Both the position numbers and the translations under genes were made by a program. Under the pieces are notes generated by a model. It had not been told where the DNA came from, made no database searches, and saw only the letters and a program-made list of their open reading frames with translations. DNA of 64,000 nucleotides from NCBI GenBank assembly GCA_008933995.1, contig WARS01000034.1:1751501-1815500 (forward strand), given 5' to 3'. Below, in pieces: positions 40,658 through 53,900 of this stretch (position 1 is its first letter; each line of letters opens with the position of its first letter). The DNA is from Datnioides undecimradiatus (Eukaryota; Chordata; Actinopteri; Lobotiformes; Datnioididae).

Positions 40658-43600
40658 TTGATCATTTCCATTAACATTAATACATTAATGTCATACATTA
40701 ATAATCAAGAATCCCATACCAGACAGACTTTGATTTGACATTTGTTCTTTTGTACAGTTTTAACCTAAAAGTACTGAATTGAAAGACTAATACATTTTAT
40801 ATTTCTTTATTTGCTTTTGTTCTGCTTTTGCGCTCAAAAAACACAAAATACACGTGCTTAATTGTTGGAACAGATTTATTATTTCAGAAATGATGCATCT
40901 TATACACAATCTGCATGGGCAGTATACAGTTAAGAGTGAAAATATAGTCTGGGTTCTGTCCAGTGGACGTGGAGGCCTCAGTCATTGTTGTCATTCTTCT
41001 ATACTGGACTGAATATAAGAGAAACAGCTGTAAATGGGTTCACATCACTGATGCAATAATGGTGATACTACATTACTCAAAAATAAACAGACTTATAATT
41101 ATAATAATAGTGGACTTTGGCTTTGTTTTAAAAAGTAAAAATAGTAAATAACTGGATATGAAAGCTATGTATCCATAAAGTAATAAATAAAACTTACTTG
41201 TTCACACTGGATTATTAAATCAGGCCCACAGTGAAGCACCTGCTCTTCTTTTGTGGTGCGATATAGATCATTGTTTGAGGAGTCCTTAGTAATGACTGTT
41301 TTCTTTGTCGCAGTTTTCCTTGTGGATTTTAGTTAGTAGAGAGAAAGCTACAATACTGCTCGAGTAATAACAGTGATTTGCCGCACGTGTGAAGACGCTG
41401 GTTTCCCACGGAGCAGCCTGACGAATGTTTTCACAGCAGACGCGTAGAGCTGCCTTACTGACGGCTCTAAATCTAAATAAGGGAATTCAGCCATTATTAA
41501 TGTTACATCTGATTTGGCAAATCAAAGTCTGAGCAAACCCACGAGGAAGAAGCAGGCAGGAGGAGGAGGAGAGGGGCGGCCTGTGGTCATCAGTCACTCA
41601 GTTCTGTCTGTGCAGCTCTGCAGCTGTTCAGCTACAGACAATGGACGTGCTTGGACAAGACACAGCAGGAGGACAGTTTGCTCCCGTGAGACCAAACGGC
41701 CTCGGTTCATAGCGTCAGCCTCTACAAAAAAATAATGAAACTGATGTCTTTATGTGAAGGAGCTGTGGAAGGAGCGTGCACAGTGTGAGATTTGTTACCA
41801 CTCACAAACTTTGAACAAAACCAGCCGAAAATCTGTTGAAAGTAACTTAATGAAGACTTTACTTCAATATTTCATGGATTTGGAAGGTTCTCATTTAAAT
41901 TCAGAGAGTGCTGACAAAGGCTGAGTTTTGAACTTAATTTGGTATTAAACCAATTTATACAATATTAAAAATGTTGACTTATTATCAAAAAAATGTGAGA
42001 CGGCTTCAGTAATGTTAAGAAATGAGGATGTATTATTAAATTGTGTTTTTATTTGATTAACGTCCCAAAGGCAGTTTCTAATTGCATTTTTGTGTGCAGT
42101 CGTCCAAAAACTTGAATTACCAGCACACAGTCTGAACCGTCCACATGCTGATCCCTCCAACCCCGTCCCCCAGAGTCCTCAGTGTGTGTGTTGTTATGGG
42201 CGGTCTAAACAGGAACAGCTCAAGCGTGCAGATTACACTCCAGAGAAGACACAGACTTTGGTGACTTTAATGACTCTGGATCAAACGTGGTGCATTAAAC
42301 ATGGAGACTTTTAGGCTGGCGTCAGCCTCACTCAGTTGAGGAAAAAACATTATTTTCCAGAACAAAGATATGAATTATTGCCAATCTTGGAGCGTTAGTT
42401 GTTTTGCACCTACGCTCTGTTGTCAGGAAATATCTGTGTAAAGCCACGACCTCCCTATGTTGAAGCCGTGGTGCGAGTTCATCCTGCTGATATGCCCTAA
42501 TTATGCAGCCAGGCCCCATGCAGCGAAACACACACACAGATACACGCATACGCGCAAGAAGGGAGGGCAGACATCTGGTACATGAGAGCTATGATTAATA
42601 GGTTAATTAGAAACGGGCTCATCAAATTCACTTTGCACATCAAAACTGGATCCACACATGACAGCACTTACTCCGCGCTCGAGTGTGTACGTGACCGGCT
42701 GCGTGTGTGTGTGTTCCGGCCCGCACCAATCAGCAGGGGCCTCAACCCATTTGCCCAGCGGTGATCAGAGTCATTTTCCTATCTGATCGCCGAGCAGCAA
42801 AGCGGCTGGCTGAGACTTGATTGTTTATCTCTGTCCCAAAAGAGCTGAGGCAGCGAGCGAGAGCAGCTTTCTTTAAAAAGGTGGCATCCAATTCCTCTAT
42901 GTCAGAGTAATTGACTTCTGGTGAGGTCCGTCGCTCCGCAGAGCGCTTCTGCCAGGCAAATGTAGCACTAACCCAATGCTGCGCGGGGCTAAGAGGTTAG
43001 CTTAAATTTAGCTGGGCACCGGAGAGTCAGATGTTGAATTTCAATGACCTGTCAGAGGTTTGACAAAAGCAACGGCTGCTGCTGCTTTACATTATTTTTA
43101 CATTCTGAAGGAAAACAGCTTAATACTCCAGAGTGCTGTGCACGCCTTTGAATATTTAGTGTCTGTTGCTGACATTTTGATGAGTGAAGTCTCTCGAGTC
43201 GCTCCGTTGAAGATTTGCAATATTGGACAGATATTTTCGAGAGCCGGGCTCGTGATAGATAGCTATTTTGTCCCTCACCGAATCATTCATTCTTCCAAAC
43301 ACATTTTATCGTGGGACTGGAGTGTTGGACTAAATTTGGCTTCAGACTTTGATGCATTCAAATTTCACCGGCTCGTCTCTCATGGCTGAGGTAATTGCAC
43401 TGTGTGCCTGTTTAGAATCCCTGATGTTTTGACTGCATAAGTAATATGGATCATCATTAGATCCTTAGTGTTACATTAAGGAAACGTTTGGGAATTGAGG
43501 GAGCAGCAAATTGGTCTCTTATGAGTGAGACTGAAAACTGGCATCTCTGTATTTTTCTTAATATATATTTATGGCCCCCTTAATGTTGTAGTGTCATATT

Positions 43601-46600
43601 ATGGACTATCCATTCAACGTGATGACAGCTGTTTGCTTTCATCTGTATATCCTGCAGTACTGTAGTAGCAGAAGCACATGGAGCTCGAGCCACTACCAAT
43701 CACATGCACTGCAGACTAAATATTTCACTTGATCTGTATTAACTCCTGTGCTCTTACAGCTCCACAGATTGAATCAATACTTTACTACAGGTTGACATGG
43801 CGGCAAAGCTTCCCATTAGGTTTGAGAGTGACAAATGTTTGAGTTTTACTTCTACTTCAGAAACAAATTGGATTAATCCATTTACAGTCTATTTATTTGA
43901 GAAAACACCACTCATTACTAAGTTCCTAAAAAGAGTACTTAAGTATTACTACACTATTTGTTATGGTCACCTCCATATGGTGCATGTTAACGATTCAGTT
44001 ACTGGTTATTTCAGACTAAACCTTGCATTTACTGATTATTAAACTTAAAAAGGGTTCAAAGTTGTTTTAAGGGAGCACGATCAGATCAACAAGAGTATGA
44101 ACTGGAGCCACAGGAAACTGCTCACAGTTGCTGAGATAACTTGTGAGTCACGTGTGAATATAGGTGCAGTGTTGTGTGGGTTTAAAGGAAGTGGACAAGA
44201 GCTGTGCGAAGGTTGAGCTGTTGGTGTGAAACAAGATGGTTCACTGAAAACAGCCACCTATTCCAACAAGAGAGCGTCTGAGCCCGGTGATGGAGCACTA
44301 ATGTACATGCTGCTGTATTCCTGGAAGTGACTCATTTGTATCTGGGGATATAATCATTTGTCACCTCATTTCAAAAGTTTCCATACTCAGATAGTGGCTC
44401 AACGTTCCCACATCACATGAATCATAGCTTGGAGATATTCTCATGATTTGGAATGTTTTATCTTAACATTAGAGATAAACATTTTGTCCATGTTTCACAG
44501 CCCCAAGTTTCCGTTCCGTGGGAAGTGATGAGGAAGCTGAAATGTCGTATTTTGTTTGTCTTGTTTGTTTGAGGTCTGACTGGTGCTCTTTTAATTACAC
44601 CATCTTGTTGCACCATCTTCTTCTGCAGTGCTCTACTGGCACTGAGTGCCACCAGCTGTTTATCTCAATATTCACACAGTAGCACATGAAAACATACATC
44701 AACTTGCTTTTTTTTGCAGTTTCTCCTAAAACTTCTAACAAATGTTTGCCAGTTCTTGGCTTTTGTAACATTTAGAGCATTGACCATACTACCTCACTGA
44801 CTATTCTTGTCAAACAGTAACAAACAGGAGACATACTTGTTGGGTAGCCAGTGGTGGATGCGGCGACAGAGGATGTGGCTGGTGAAGTCGATAAGGCCGA
44901 GCCTACCGATGCCATTCGAGACTTCTTTGCCCATGTCTGCTTCAGCTGCTCTGAACAGCAACCGGGGCCTCCGACACCATCATGACCCCTGCTGACCTGC
45001 AACCGAAAGAGGCTCTGGGTTAGCACCGTGGCGTTGGGGGTGAGCGAGGTCGGAGGTGGGGGCCGGCACTGACACCGAGGTCGCGAGGACTGACAGCAGT
45101 CAGGATGTCAGCAACTCTGAAATATTTGTGTGTCGGAGCAAAAAGGAAAAGTGTGTTGTGCGTGTGTGTATTTCTGGGCCTATGCGTGCCTATGCGCCAT
45201 TAATAATGGATGAGCACAGAGATGGGAGTGCGGCGGAGGCAACAGGAGAAGGCACCCCTGCCAACCTCGTAAAAACCAAGCATTAGGAATTCAGAGAGCA
45301 GCGGGGAAGATAGCATTTCTCAGCTGAAAATCCGCTGCCATTTGGTGGCACATAAATTTCAAATTGTCTCGCGTTCGATCCCTATTTTCCAGCAAATTCT
45401 ATTCTTGCTGAACTACAGGGTGACACTGGTCGGACAGGGCATGCATCTGAAAATGCCAACGACAACTAAAGTGCCAAATACTGACACAATAATGGAGAAA
45501 AAGTCATTTTTTGATACAATAAATGAGATAAAAGAGATTCCGAGGCATCGTAACTAAATCTGGATTTTTCTGTGCACTGCAGTTGACTGCTCTGTTGAAT
45601 TGCTGCATTAATTAGCTGTGTTCTGAGTCTATGTTGTGAAAATGTGACATTATTGCTGGATGTTATTGGCTGCATTTGCCAAGCGAGGATGATAAACACC
45701 AAATTAGAGATGCAGCTCGCGATTATCAATTAACTCGATGATTGTCTGCTCCATTTATAGATTTAATATTTGATGTAGAATACGTCGTCATAACATTCAT
45801 AAATACAGAAAACACAGAGCGGCGGATATTATGAGGATAGCTGCCGACTCATTTCGCATTTGTTTCAGATTATTGATGCTGTTCATTCCCGCAGAGCAAC
45901 ACATACACCCAGCTCCTGCTCGGGCTTCTTGCAAGTCTCTCGGCCTCTCCCTCCTGCCCTAATCTCCTTCTCAGTGAGCGGGCGGGGTGCCACGTTGACT
46001 CTGGCACCCAATGGTGCCAAAGCCCGGCTGCAGCTCCCAACATGATCTTGGTGCGACCCCCGTGCCAGCCAAAAAGGTCAAGTGGAATCCCTGCTCACTT
46101 AATAATCTTCCTTCTCAAGACACCTCCGCCTGCAGCCAGACGGAGATGATGATGGGTGGGAGCGACACGCCATGGAGCAGTCTCCATTTTCTGCATCGCT
46201 TCGGTTCAGACTGCACAAACCAACCAGGAACACCCAATCAGTTACCTACACGGGACTGCTTCAAGTTATTTAGTGTGAGACAATCCAGCAGTTTAATATG
46301 TATGAATTATGGTCCCACACAGTGACATAATGTGAGCAAAATCCTTCAAGCATAAAATTTGAATTGTCCAATTGACATTTGGGCAAATTTATGAGCAAAA
46401 TGTCCCTTTCAGCCTGTAGCACTCTGCCCGGCACCGCTAAACAGACCAGTGTGAGGTCCACTCATCAGTGGTGATGTCATTTATATGATTACTTACATGC
46501 AGAGAGTACACAGCTGGGTACATGCAGCTTTTAGCAATAGAACCTATTCCTGCACGTTGGCGATCTTAAGACAGAGTCACCTGACGTCTCAGTGGTCGTT

Positions 46601-46859
46601 ATCTTTTTTTCCTGAGATGATCTAATCGTGACCCTTCCACTGTTATCGCTTTCTACATACACCCAGCACTCTTTACATGGTTATTCTGCTGTGACAGGAG
46701 TGTCATCTTGGCTCTGTGGCTCCAGGTTTTTGCAGGCAGAAGTGGCGCCAATTGAAGCCGCTGCGAATAGGAGAGCCAGCTAAATGTCTGAAACGGCGAG
46801 GAAAAGGGGAAAAAAAGTGGAGCCTGCTCAGTAATTCAGTGCTGCTCCTGCAGCTATCT

Positions 46860-46887
<28 letters not shown>
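46860..46887. repeat. (CA)14 microsatellite
   Basis: An uninterrupted CA run in the 5' UTR intron. Confidence 0.95.
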
Positions 46888-46891
<4 letters not shown>

Positions 46892-49777
46892 GTAAAAGTT
46901 GCTCTGACAGCGGTGTGGCTGAGTCTGGCCATGGGCGCTCCAGGTTTTATGACCAGAGCTGCTGAGCGGGCTTCAGGACATCACACCGAGCCTGTCTGTG
47001 TGTGTCTGGGTGTGTGTGTGTGAAGGCAGTGACTCTTATGAATGCTAATGGTGCAAACAATGATCCCCCTCCTCCCCCCCAAAATCTAAAAATGTGACGG
47101 ACACAGAAGCACCGCCTCTAACACACCTTAGCACCGCAAAACACCCACCCACTGACACACACGCACACACAGCAGTGAACTCATAGAGACACTCTGCCTG
47201 CGCCTCCTCCAGTATTGTGCTGTAGCTGACAGGGAGTGGTTCATTGGTATTACAGTCGCTGCAGAGCGCAGCAACCTTAAAGAGGCTCCCTCAGGCATCG
47301 TTCAGTGTCACACCGCCCCTTCGCGCCACCTTTATCGCCATGCCCGACGGCATATCGGCAACCTCTCATGCACACACACAGAGATGCCATCAAACCTGCT
47401 CATCTGTACAGTCAGAACAACGTATGCATGACTATATATTAAAATGCAGACTGGCTAGAAACAGAAATAATTTGAGTTGTTTAAAAATCATAATGACTAA
47501 CAGCTGGATTGGAGTAATCATACACCAACATACAAACACACACACATTCTCTGCTGCTCAAACGTTTTGTGGATGGAAATTAATTCTCAAAAAACCCACA
47601 GTGGGGTCATAAGGCCGGCCGTCAACTGAGCCGAGTTAATCATACAGCAGGCTCTTAACGGACTACTCTCACGGACAATTATGTTCGATGGCGAGCTAAT
47701 GAGAAAATGTTTCAATCACTGTGAAGCGCATAAGAGCCTACTGGTGATGGCACGCACACACAGGAACAGGCGAGCAAGCACACTCTAGTATACTTATTTT
47801 CTTTCCCCTTCACACAAGCACGCACGCGCACGCACACACACACATAAGCCTCTCTCCTGCAAAGGCTGACCTTTCCCTCCCACACCTCCGCTCTGTTCTA
47901 TTCTGCTCAGCTCTGCGTGGATCAGGGCTCTTGTCTGGGCTATAACCAGCTCAACTGGAGGTGAAGGACCCTCAATCCCCTCCCTCTTTCTGCTACTCCA
48001 TCCCCATCTCTGTTCTCGCTGAAGAACGAGGAGATGAGTCAAACGCGGGGCGGAAAAGAACAAGCCATCACCTTTCGCGAGCTTCTGTGTGTTCACGAAG
48101 AAAATGCACCGATGATTTCTGCAAAGCACCTGAGGGGCGGGGGTAAAAAAAAAAAGAAAAGAAAAGAAAAGAAGTGGTGGCATCTTTCTGCATGCAGTCG
48201 CAGTTTTAATGCTGAAAAATAATGCATGCTTTATTGCTGCTGATGGGTTTTTGCAAGTGTCACATTAAAAAAAAGGACAACAGAAGGAGCGGTGCCAAAC
48301 AGCTGGGGTATTGTCTGCAGAGATGTAGAATACTAAACAGAGCTCTATTCAGCAGAGCGTTGTGAAACAAAAGCAGACACACAAATACAAAAAGGTAATA
48401 CCATGTCTGAGGGCTACCGCTTTTTGTCACCTGCTCGCCATTTCTGAGGAAAAAATTGCCAGTTATGGTTGGCTCATTTTATAAAAGCTGTACACTTTAA
48501 CCGCAGGAAACACGGCGAGAGCAGCCAAACATTCGCTGTGCAATTAATTGCCGACAAAAGACAGAAAAAAATAGACGGATTTAGAATAAATCAGCTTCAG
48601 CGGAGTGCAGGACATGCTCCCTGGCTAATAAAATCAGACATCAAATAAACAGTTAATTAGGTTATTAATGCTGGTTCGCACTCATGGCGCGGCAATAAAA
48701 TTGATTTCCGTGTTTTGCTAAACTGAGTAACTAATCTCCCATTTTCTAGCCATTTCTGCTAATTGCAAAGCAAGGAAAGCACTGACAGGGGAGCTATATA
48801 ATTGGACCAGAAAACGATTAGTGTAAAGCTTATGAAATTATATCACTTTCATACACTGCTTGCCTCAATTTCAGGGCAACTGAGGCGGTGTCAGTTTAAG
48901 GAACTGCCTGTAATAGCTCAGACTGAATTAACAGAAAAAACATAAACAGGCACAAATGAGCCTCTAATTGCGCTGCTCACTCTGCCTCCAGGTCGCACAA
49001 GGCAGTGTGAGCGCGGTGCGGCGCAGCAGAGGCGCAGTCAGCCAGCATTAATAAATTAAATCCACAGCAGAGCATGTAGGTAATCCATTACCTATCCCAT
49101 AGGAGAGCTTCTAGGGAATATCAATCTAGGCAATTAGAGGAGAAACAATAAACACAGAAAACTAACATGCAAGTCTAGCAGTTTTAATCTATGGAGCCTT
49201 ATGAGAGGAGAATAACTCCAAAAGTCTGCCAGAGTCATTAAAAGTCCATTTGCAGACAACACCTGCAGAACAAACAGGGGAAACGGGGAGACGGAGGATG
49301 AGCTTGGCTGGAGAACAAAGCAGAGCGAAGCCTCTTATTGGCTGATCTTGGTTAATTATCCTCGTAATGAAAAGCAGAAGCAGCAACTGGCAAACTAGCG
49401 GGGAGATTTCGGAAAGCTCTGGCTCAGCTCAGTGAGAAACGCGGCACCGACAGCACACCAAATCTCATGTTGCGCTCAGTTTAACAAGCCAAAGAAAGAG
49501 ACTGCACACTTGCTTGCTGACTTGCTGCCATGCAACGCTAAAAAGAACCAGTAAAGCTCGTGCGGAAGAGATTTTCTCATGGATTAACATTTTGGCAGTA
49601 TTTAAGAGCAGCAGTGGAGACACAGAACATGCACGGCAATAAACAGCACAAAATCAACAGCCTCAGAAAGGCAACATGACCGAGAGAGAGTTGAAAAAGC
49701 TGCAGAAACATGACCAGGAAAATCAGGAAAAGCATGTGAGGTTCATGCCTGAAGTGGCTTCAAGCTGCAGGACCTAC

Positions 49778-49945
49778 CTGCCCGGCAGCTCTGCCCTCCA
49801 TCCCTTCTGTTACTCGACCGTTTAGTTTCCATTGTACAGGAGGCACAATTTGCTGGAGAGGAGGCTGGAGTCGCCTCCCAGCTCGCTCCTCGGCAGCTGC
49901 CTGCTGCCTCCTGTTCGCTCGCTCGACTGAGTGAGAGTGTAAGAC
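49778..49945 (-). promoter_or_regulatory. r3hdm1: Candidate alternative r3hdm1 promoter and 5' exon
   Basis: On the minus strand a GC-richer stretch (gagcgagcgaacaggaggca...) ends in a strong donor GGGCAG|GTAGGT at 49778/49777. It is preceded by a long TC-rich tract (50018-49998). An exon here would splice to the acceptor at 40524 and would be 5' UTR only. The start point is a guess. Confidence 0.3.
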
Positions 49946-50254
49946 GGGGAGAGGGGAGTGTAAAGGGAGAGGGCGAGGGAGAGTGGGTGTCACAAAGACA
50001 GAGAGAGAGAGAGAGAGAGGGAGGGATGGAGGGAGGGAGAGTGCTGTGCGAGCACAAGTCTACCTGCCACAACCCATCAAGCCAGCCAGCCTTGGAGACA
50101 GCGCCAAATCAACAGCTGGCCCCTGTGTGATGTCAGAGCCTCAACAGCCAGTCACGGCAGCCGAGGCCGGCCGGCGCTACGGAGCACCGACTGAACCAAA
50201 GTCACCGGCTAAATGGGGCTCTTCATTAGCTACTCTGCTTTAGGATGGAGGCGG

Positions 50255-50470
50255 GGGCAGCAGGAGGAGGAGGAGGAGGAAAGGGCAGTCAGGGACATGG
50301 GATAGATGGAAGGAGACTGAGAGGAAGAGGAGAGGAGGATGAGAAAACGGGAGGGTGCGAGGTAGAGCGGTGAGAGAGAAAAGACGAAGAAAGGAACCAC
50401 AGAGGAGGCAAAAAAAGGAAGCGAAGGAGAAGAGAGAAGGCAAGCGGGGAGGACGAGAGGATAGGGGACA
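50255..50470 (+). repeat. Purine-rich low-complexity tract
   Basis: The stretch is strongly dominated by G and A (ggaggaggaggaggaggaaa and similar), with few pyrimidines. Confidence 0.8.
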
Positions 50471-51824
50471 GGATCGACATGTCTGTGGCCAGCTAGGTGC
50501 TCAAAGACCAGGTGGAGAGTCGATGGGGAGGCGACGGCCGCTGAGAGGCCGAGCTGTTCACTGGGCCACCTTCCCATTAAAGCTGGCACCCTGCTTTTCA
50601 CACAAGAAGACAAGGCTACAGCTAATCCCACTGCCTCAGAGAGAGGCGCCACCTGAAATACCACCCATTACTGAGGCAGAGAAGTGAAATACTGCAATAA
50701 AACATTCAGCTTTAGGCAAATCTAAGATAAGCTGACTGGTAGATCAGCCAGAAAATAATACACTGACTGCATAAGAAAGAGGGGAAGCTGCTTGTGCATG
50801 ATCAAACCGTACCCCCTAACCTCCTGTGTTTCATCTAAATCTGCCTTTCCTGATTTGGGAGGATTTAATGGGGGAAAAAACAATAAGAGATCATAGCCTC
50901 CACCAGTATTCACTTGGCTCGCGTATTTCATTAAACATCAACTCTTCTGCCTCCTGTGTGCATGTAAAGAAGATCGCAGGGATGGGAGTGATAATTGAGC
51001 TCTGAAAATCAGCGACTTCTCGAAGCACTTTCATCACCAAGTGACGGACAGGCTGTCAAAGACACAGGAAGTCACAAACAGGTCCTATGCGCAGTCGAAG
51101 TCTAGACTGCCATAATGTGATTGTTTTTGTCCTTTCAGTCACTCAGACTTTAGCAGCAAATACAGTGGGCGGAAAAGTTCCTGCTGTCACTTAGCAACCA
51201 ACACCAGGCTGCGACAACCGATCCGATCCAATACTGGTCTCATAATTGTACCATTCGTTATGCCAGGTCTCTGAAGAATTTATTATTGTGCTTCCTTAAT
51301 CCCATGAAAAGGTCACCAATTGAACAAACAATTTATGGATAGACGGATGAATTATTTAATGGCCCAGACCAAATATTATAGGAACGAGACATTTTTCCCC
51401 CTGGAAGGCGATGAATTATTTAGTCATTGGGCCACGTCTTTGGTGAGAGCTATTACACAGCATCCTCAACCCCAATATCTGATAATGTCATCAGCTCCAC
51501 ATACGCCCTAACCTGCGTAATGAATGGTCAACAGAGCAGAGGCTACGGTGGCCTGGGCAGCCGCAGGTGAAACAGTTTTAGCAAACAATTACTAGCATTT
51601 ATTTTAAGCCACAGAGGGGTGTGCAGCAGAGTTAAACCAATCACAAGACTGTTTGAGCAAAGATTGACCGTACCTTTCTGCGACTGCTGCTACCTAAAGC
51701 ACCAGCAGGTAAAAACAGATGCTGATATTCATCACTAACATCGACCTGATTGAGGGCCTTTAAATTGGTGCACACAAGAGATAATTATGGCCACAATTCG
51801 CCCAATTGACATGTTAAACTTTAT

Positions 51825-51828
<4 letters not shown>

Positions 51829-51865
<37 letters not shown>
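51829..51865. repeat. (CA)18 microsatellite
   Basis: An uninterrupted AC run in the 5' UTR intron. Confidence 0.95.
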
Positions 51866-51868
<3 letters not shown>

Positions 51869-53215
51869 CATGTTGCTGTGCAGCACAGATACAAGCCCTG
51901 CAAAGAAGAACACACTGTCTCCGTTCTCTGATACTGCAGCCAGGAGGAACTGAACCAACATCCACTCTCCACCCACCAGGGGTCCGCTGGTGCCTTATAT
52001 GAAAATGATACGATCATAATGCTCAGCTTCAGTGGTGGCAACATTTATGCTTTCATAGCCATCTCTGGCCATCTTGACAAAGTCTATGAGGCAATAATCC
52101 TCCCGGTTAGTGCATTGGCATTATGGTAAATATGAGTTACTCATTAAACAAGTATCAAAATGAGTTATTAGATGAATGATTTATGACCCTTTACTAGAAT
52201 TTATCTTGTGCAAGTGAGATTTTACTGTGCACTTTAAGAATCTGTGTGAAAACAGCACCGATGTTGAGCTGGACTGCACTGTTGAAAACATATGCTCAAA
52301 TAAAACACATGTAAATTAGCAGCACTTAACATTAAATCATTAGAATCTCTGTGCAACGCTGCACTGTTTCATTCATGCAATTTAATTCATATTTACAATG
52401 AATTTGGATGCAATCAGCGTTCGGGACTAATTTCAATGATAGTAATTCACGTTGATTTTATTTGTCACACTAAATGCAACATTAAACCCTTTACCCTTAT
52501 TTGGTTAACTCTGTGGTATCTTGGAGGCAACTGCGCAATGTTACATATCATTTATTAATACGTGGGCTTGCTTAATGAGCGTGACTTGTTATTCAAGGCT
52601 CACTGCCAGTCATGCATCTCCCACAAAGACAAGAGCCCATGTTCCGTATTATAACACAGATATAGTGTGCAAAGAATCAGTCGAAATGAATGCATTTATT
52701 TTGATTCATGAATTAGAGCAATGCAACTTGAATGCCAGTTCTCGGTAGTTTGCACTCGCTGTTTTAGAGCGAACCCGCTGAACCAGACTCCATGACAAAT
52801 TGTGCAATTTTAATGTTTCCTTGGTATCGGCAAACCTGCAAACCCGGTCAACATGTGACATTAGGTCTGATAACTGATACACGTGGCTATAAATCGGCTA
52901 ATAGGTCATTTTGCAAAGCGTCAAGTGAAGCTCAGTTTGATGAAATAGCTAACGTTTAACCTCAGTCCGGGCTGTTGGTGCCCGTGTATTACTGGAGGAG
53001 AGACAGACGAACCAGGCCTGAAAGTTATTGAATTATACTGTATTTTTAAATGACTTCTGCTTATATTTTCGGACGGAAGCCGAATTAAAGTACGGCCCTT
53101 TACATTTCAGACAAGGTGTTTGCTTGCAGTGTGTGTATTTTTGCCGAGGAGCAAGGCAACGTTGTGAGCAACATTGGCGTTGGATCGTGTCGGGGCTAAG
53201 CTAACGATTATTACC

Positions 53216-53520
53216 TGCCGCTGTGCTAACGCCTGAAAACGGCCAAACACCGGCGCTCTGCGCTGTCACGCACTAGCAACAGAGATGTTTACTGCTAACT
53301 AGCTCGTGCTACGTGGTTACAACTATCCGGTTAACATTTTATTTTCGCAAACCGGTAACTGTTGGACACGACACTGCAGATATCTAACGTTACCTTACCG
53401 CTTTGGTTTACAATCGGTGCACAGCCGTAGTCTCTACCGAAGGTGAAGTAGCTAGTGTTTGTGGCGGAGTGAAGGAGAGGCGGCGGAGTCCGGCAGGCTG
53501 GGAGAGTGCGTCATCACCTT
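53216..53520 (-). other. r3hdm1: r3hdm1 first (non-coding) exon region
   Basis: Two good minus-strand donors are present: AAGCG|GTAAGG (exon end 53399) and GCGGCAG|GTAATA (exon end 53216). Either could end the first 5' UTR exon and splice to 40524. The position, about 13 kb upstream of the start codon and next to zranb3, fits the known head-to-head gene pair. The transcription start is not determined. Confidence 0.4.
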
Positions 53521-53900
53521 ACGTTGAACGTGAAGGGTGTTGAAAATATGTCACGTCTCGTCGTTGCTGGATATTTTTTACGTTATGGGAGCACGCACGG
53601 AGTTACGTTTGGCAATGTCGTCATTGGTTACACAAATTCTTTAAGACTGATGCAAAGTATTTAAACTTAGAGGTGAATTGTGTGAAATGCGATCATAAAG
53701 TTGCAGGAAGTTGAGTCCTCTGAATACTTAATGATAAATACTCGGCGGGTGCCCGGTGACATAAATCGAGTGAACCTCGGATTTACCGCGAAACTTTTCA
53801 ATGTTTCTCCTCAGTCTGCTGTTTCAATAAGTACTTGGCTGCTGCGCTTCGTTCTACTGTCTCTCCGGGTAGGCACACCACACAAATACAGAATCATTCC
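53400..53900. promoter_or_regulatory. Bidirectional promoter of r3hdm1 and zranb3
   Basis: The interval between the diverging genes is CG-containing and repeat-free. It has an inverted CCAAT box (attgg at 53623-53627, in an NF-Y-like context AACCAATGA on the minus strand) and a tcacgtc motif near 53551. No TATA box is evident. In human, ZRANB3 and R3HDM1 also share a head-to-head promoter. A plus-strand donor CCGG|GTAGGC near 53868 could end the first zranb3 exon. Confidence 0.5.

Larger units (their letters stand above)
40525..53398 (-). other. r3hdm1: r3hdm1 5' UTR intron (about 12.9 kb)
   Basis: No protein-coding gene or RNA gene was recognised. It contains an ATT-rich microsatellite (40609-40657), (CA)n tracts (46860-46887 and 51829-51865), a purine-rich tract (50255-50470), a candidate alternative 5' exon (49778) and blocks rich in TAATTA-type motifs (48440-49140). 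Confidence 0.6.

Noticed and set aside
44772..45290. Cluster of short ORFs on both strands, considered as a transposase or exon fragment
   Set aside because: No domain was recognised, frames are interrupted, and splice sites do not agree with r3hdm1.
45340..45400. gttcgatccc resembling a Pol III B box
   Set aside because: No A box lies at a suitable distance upstream and no cloverleaf is apparent.
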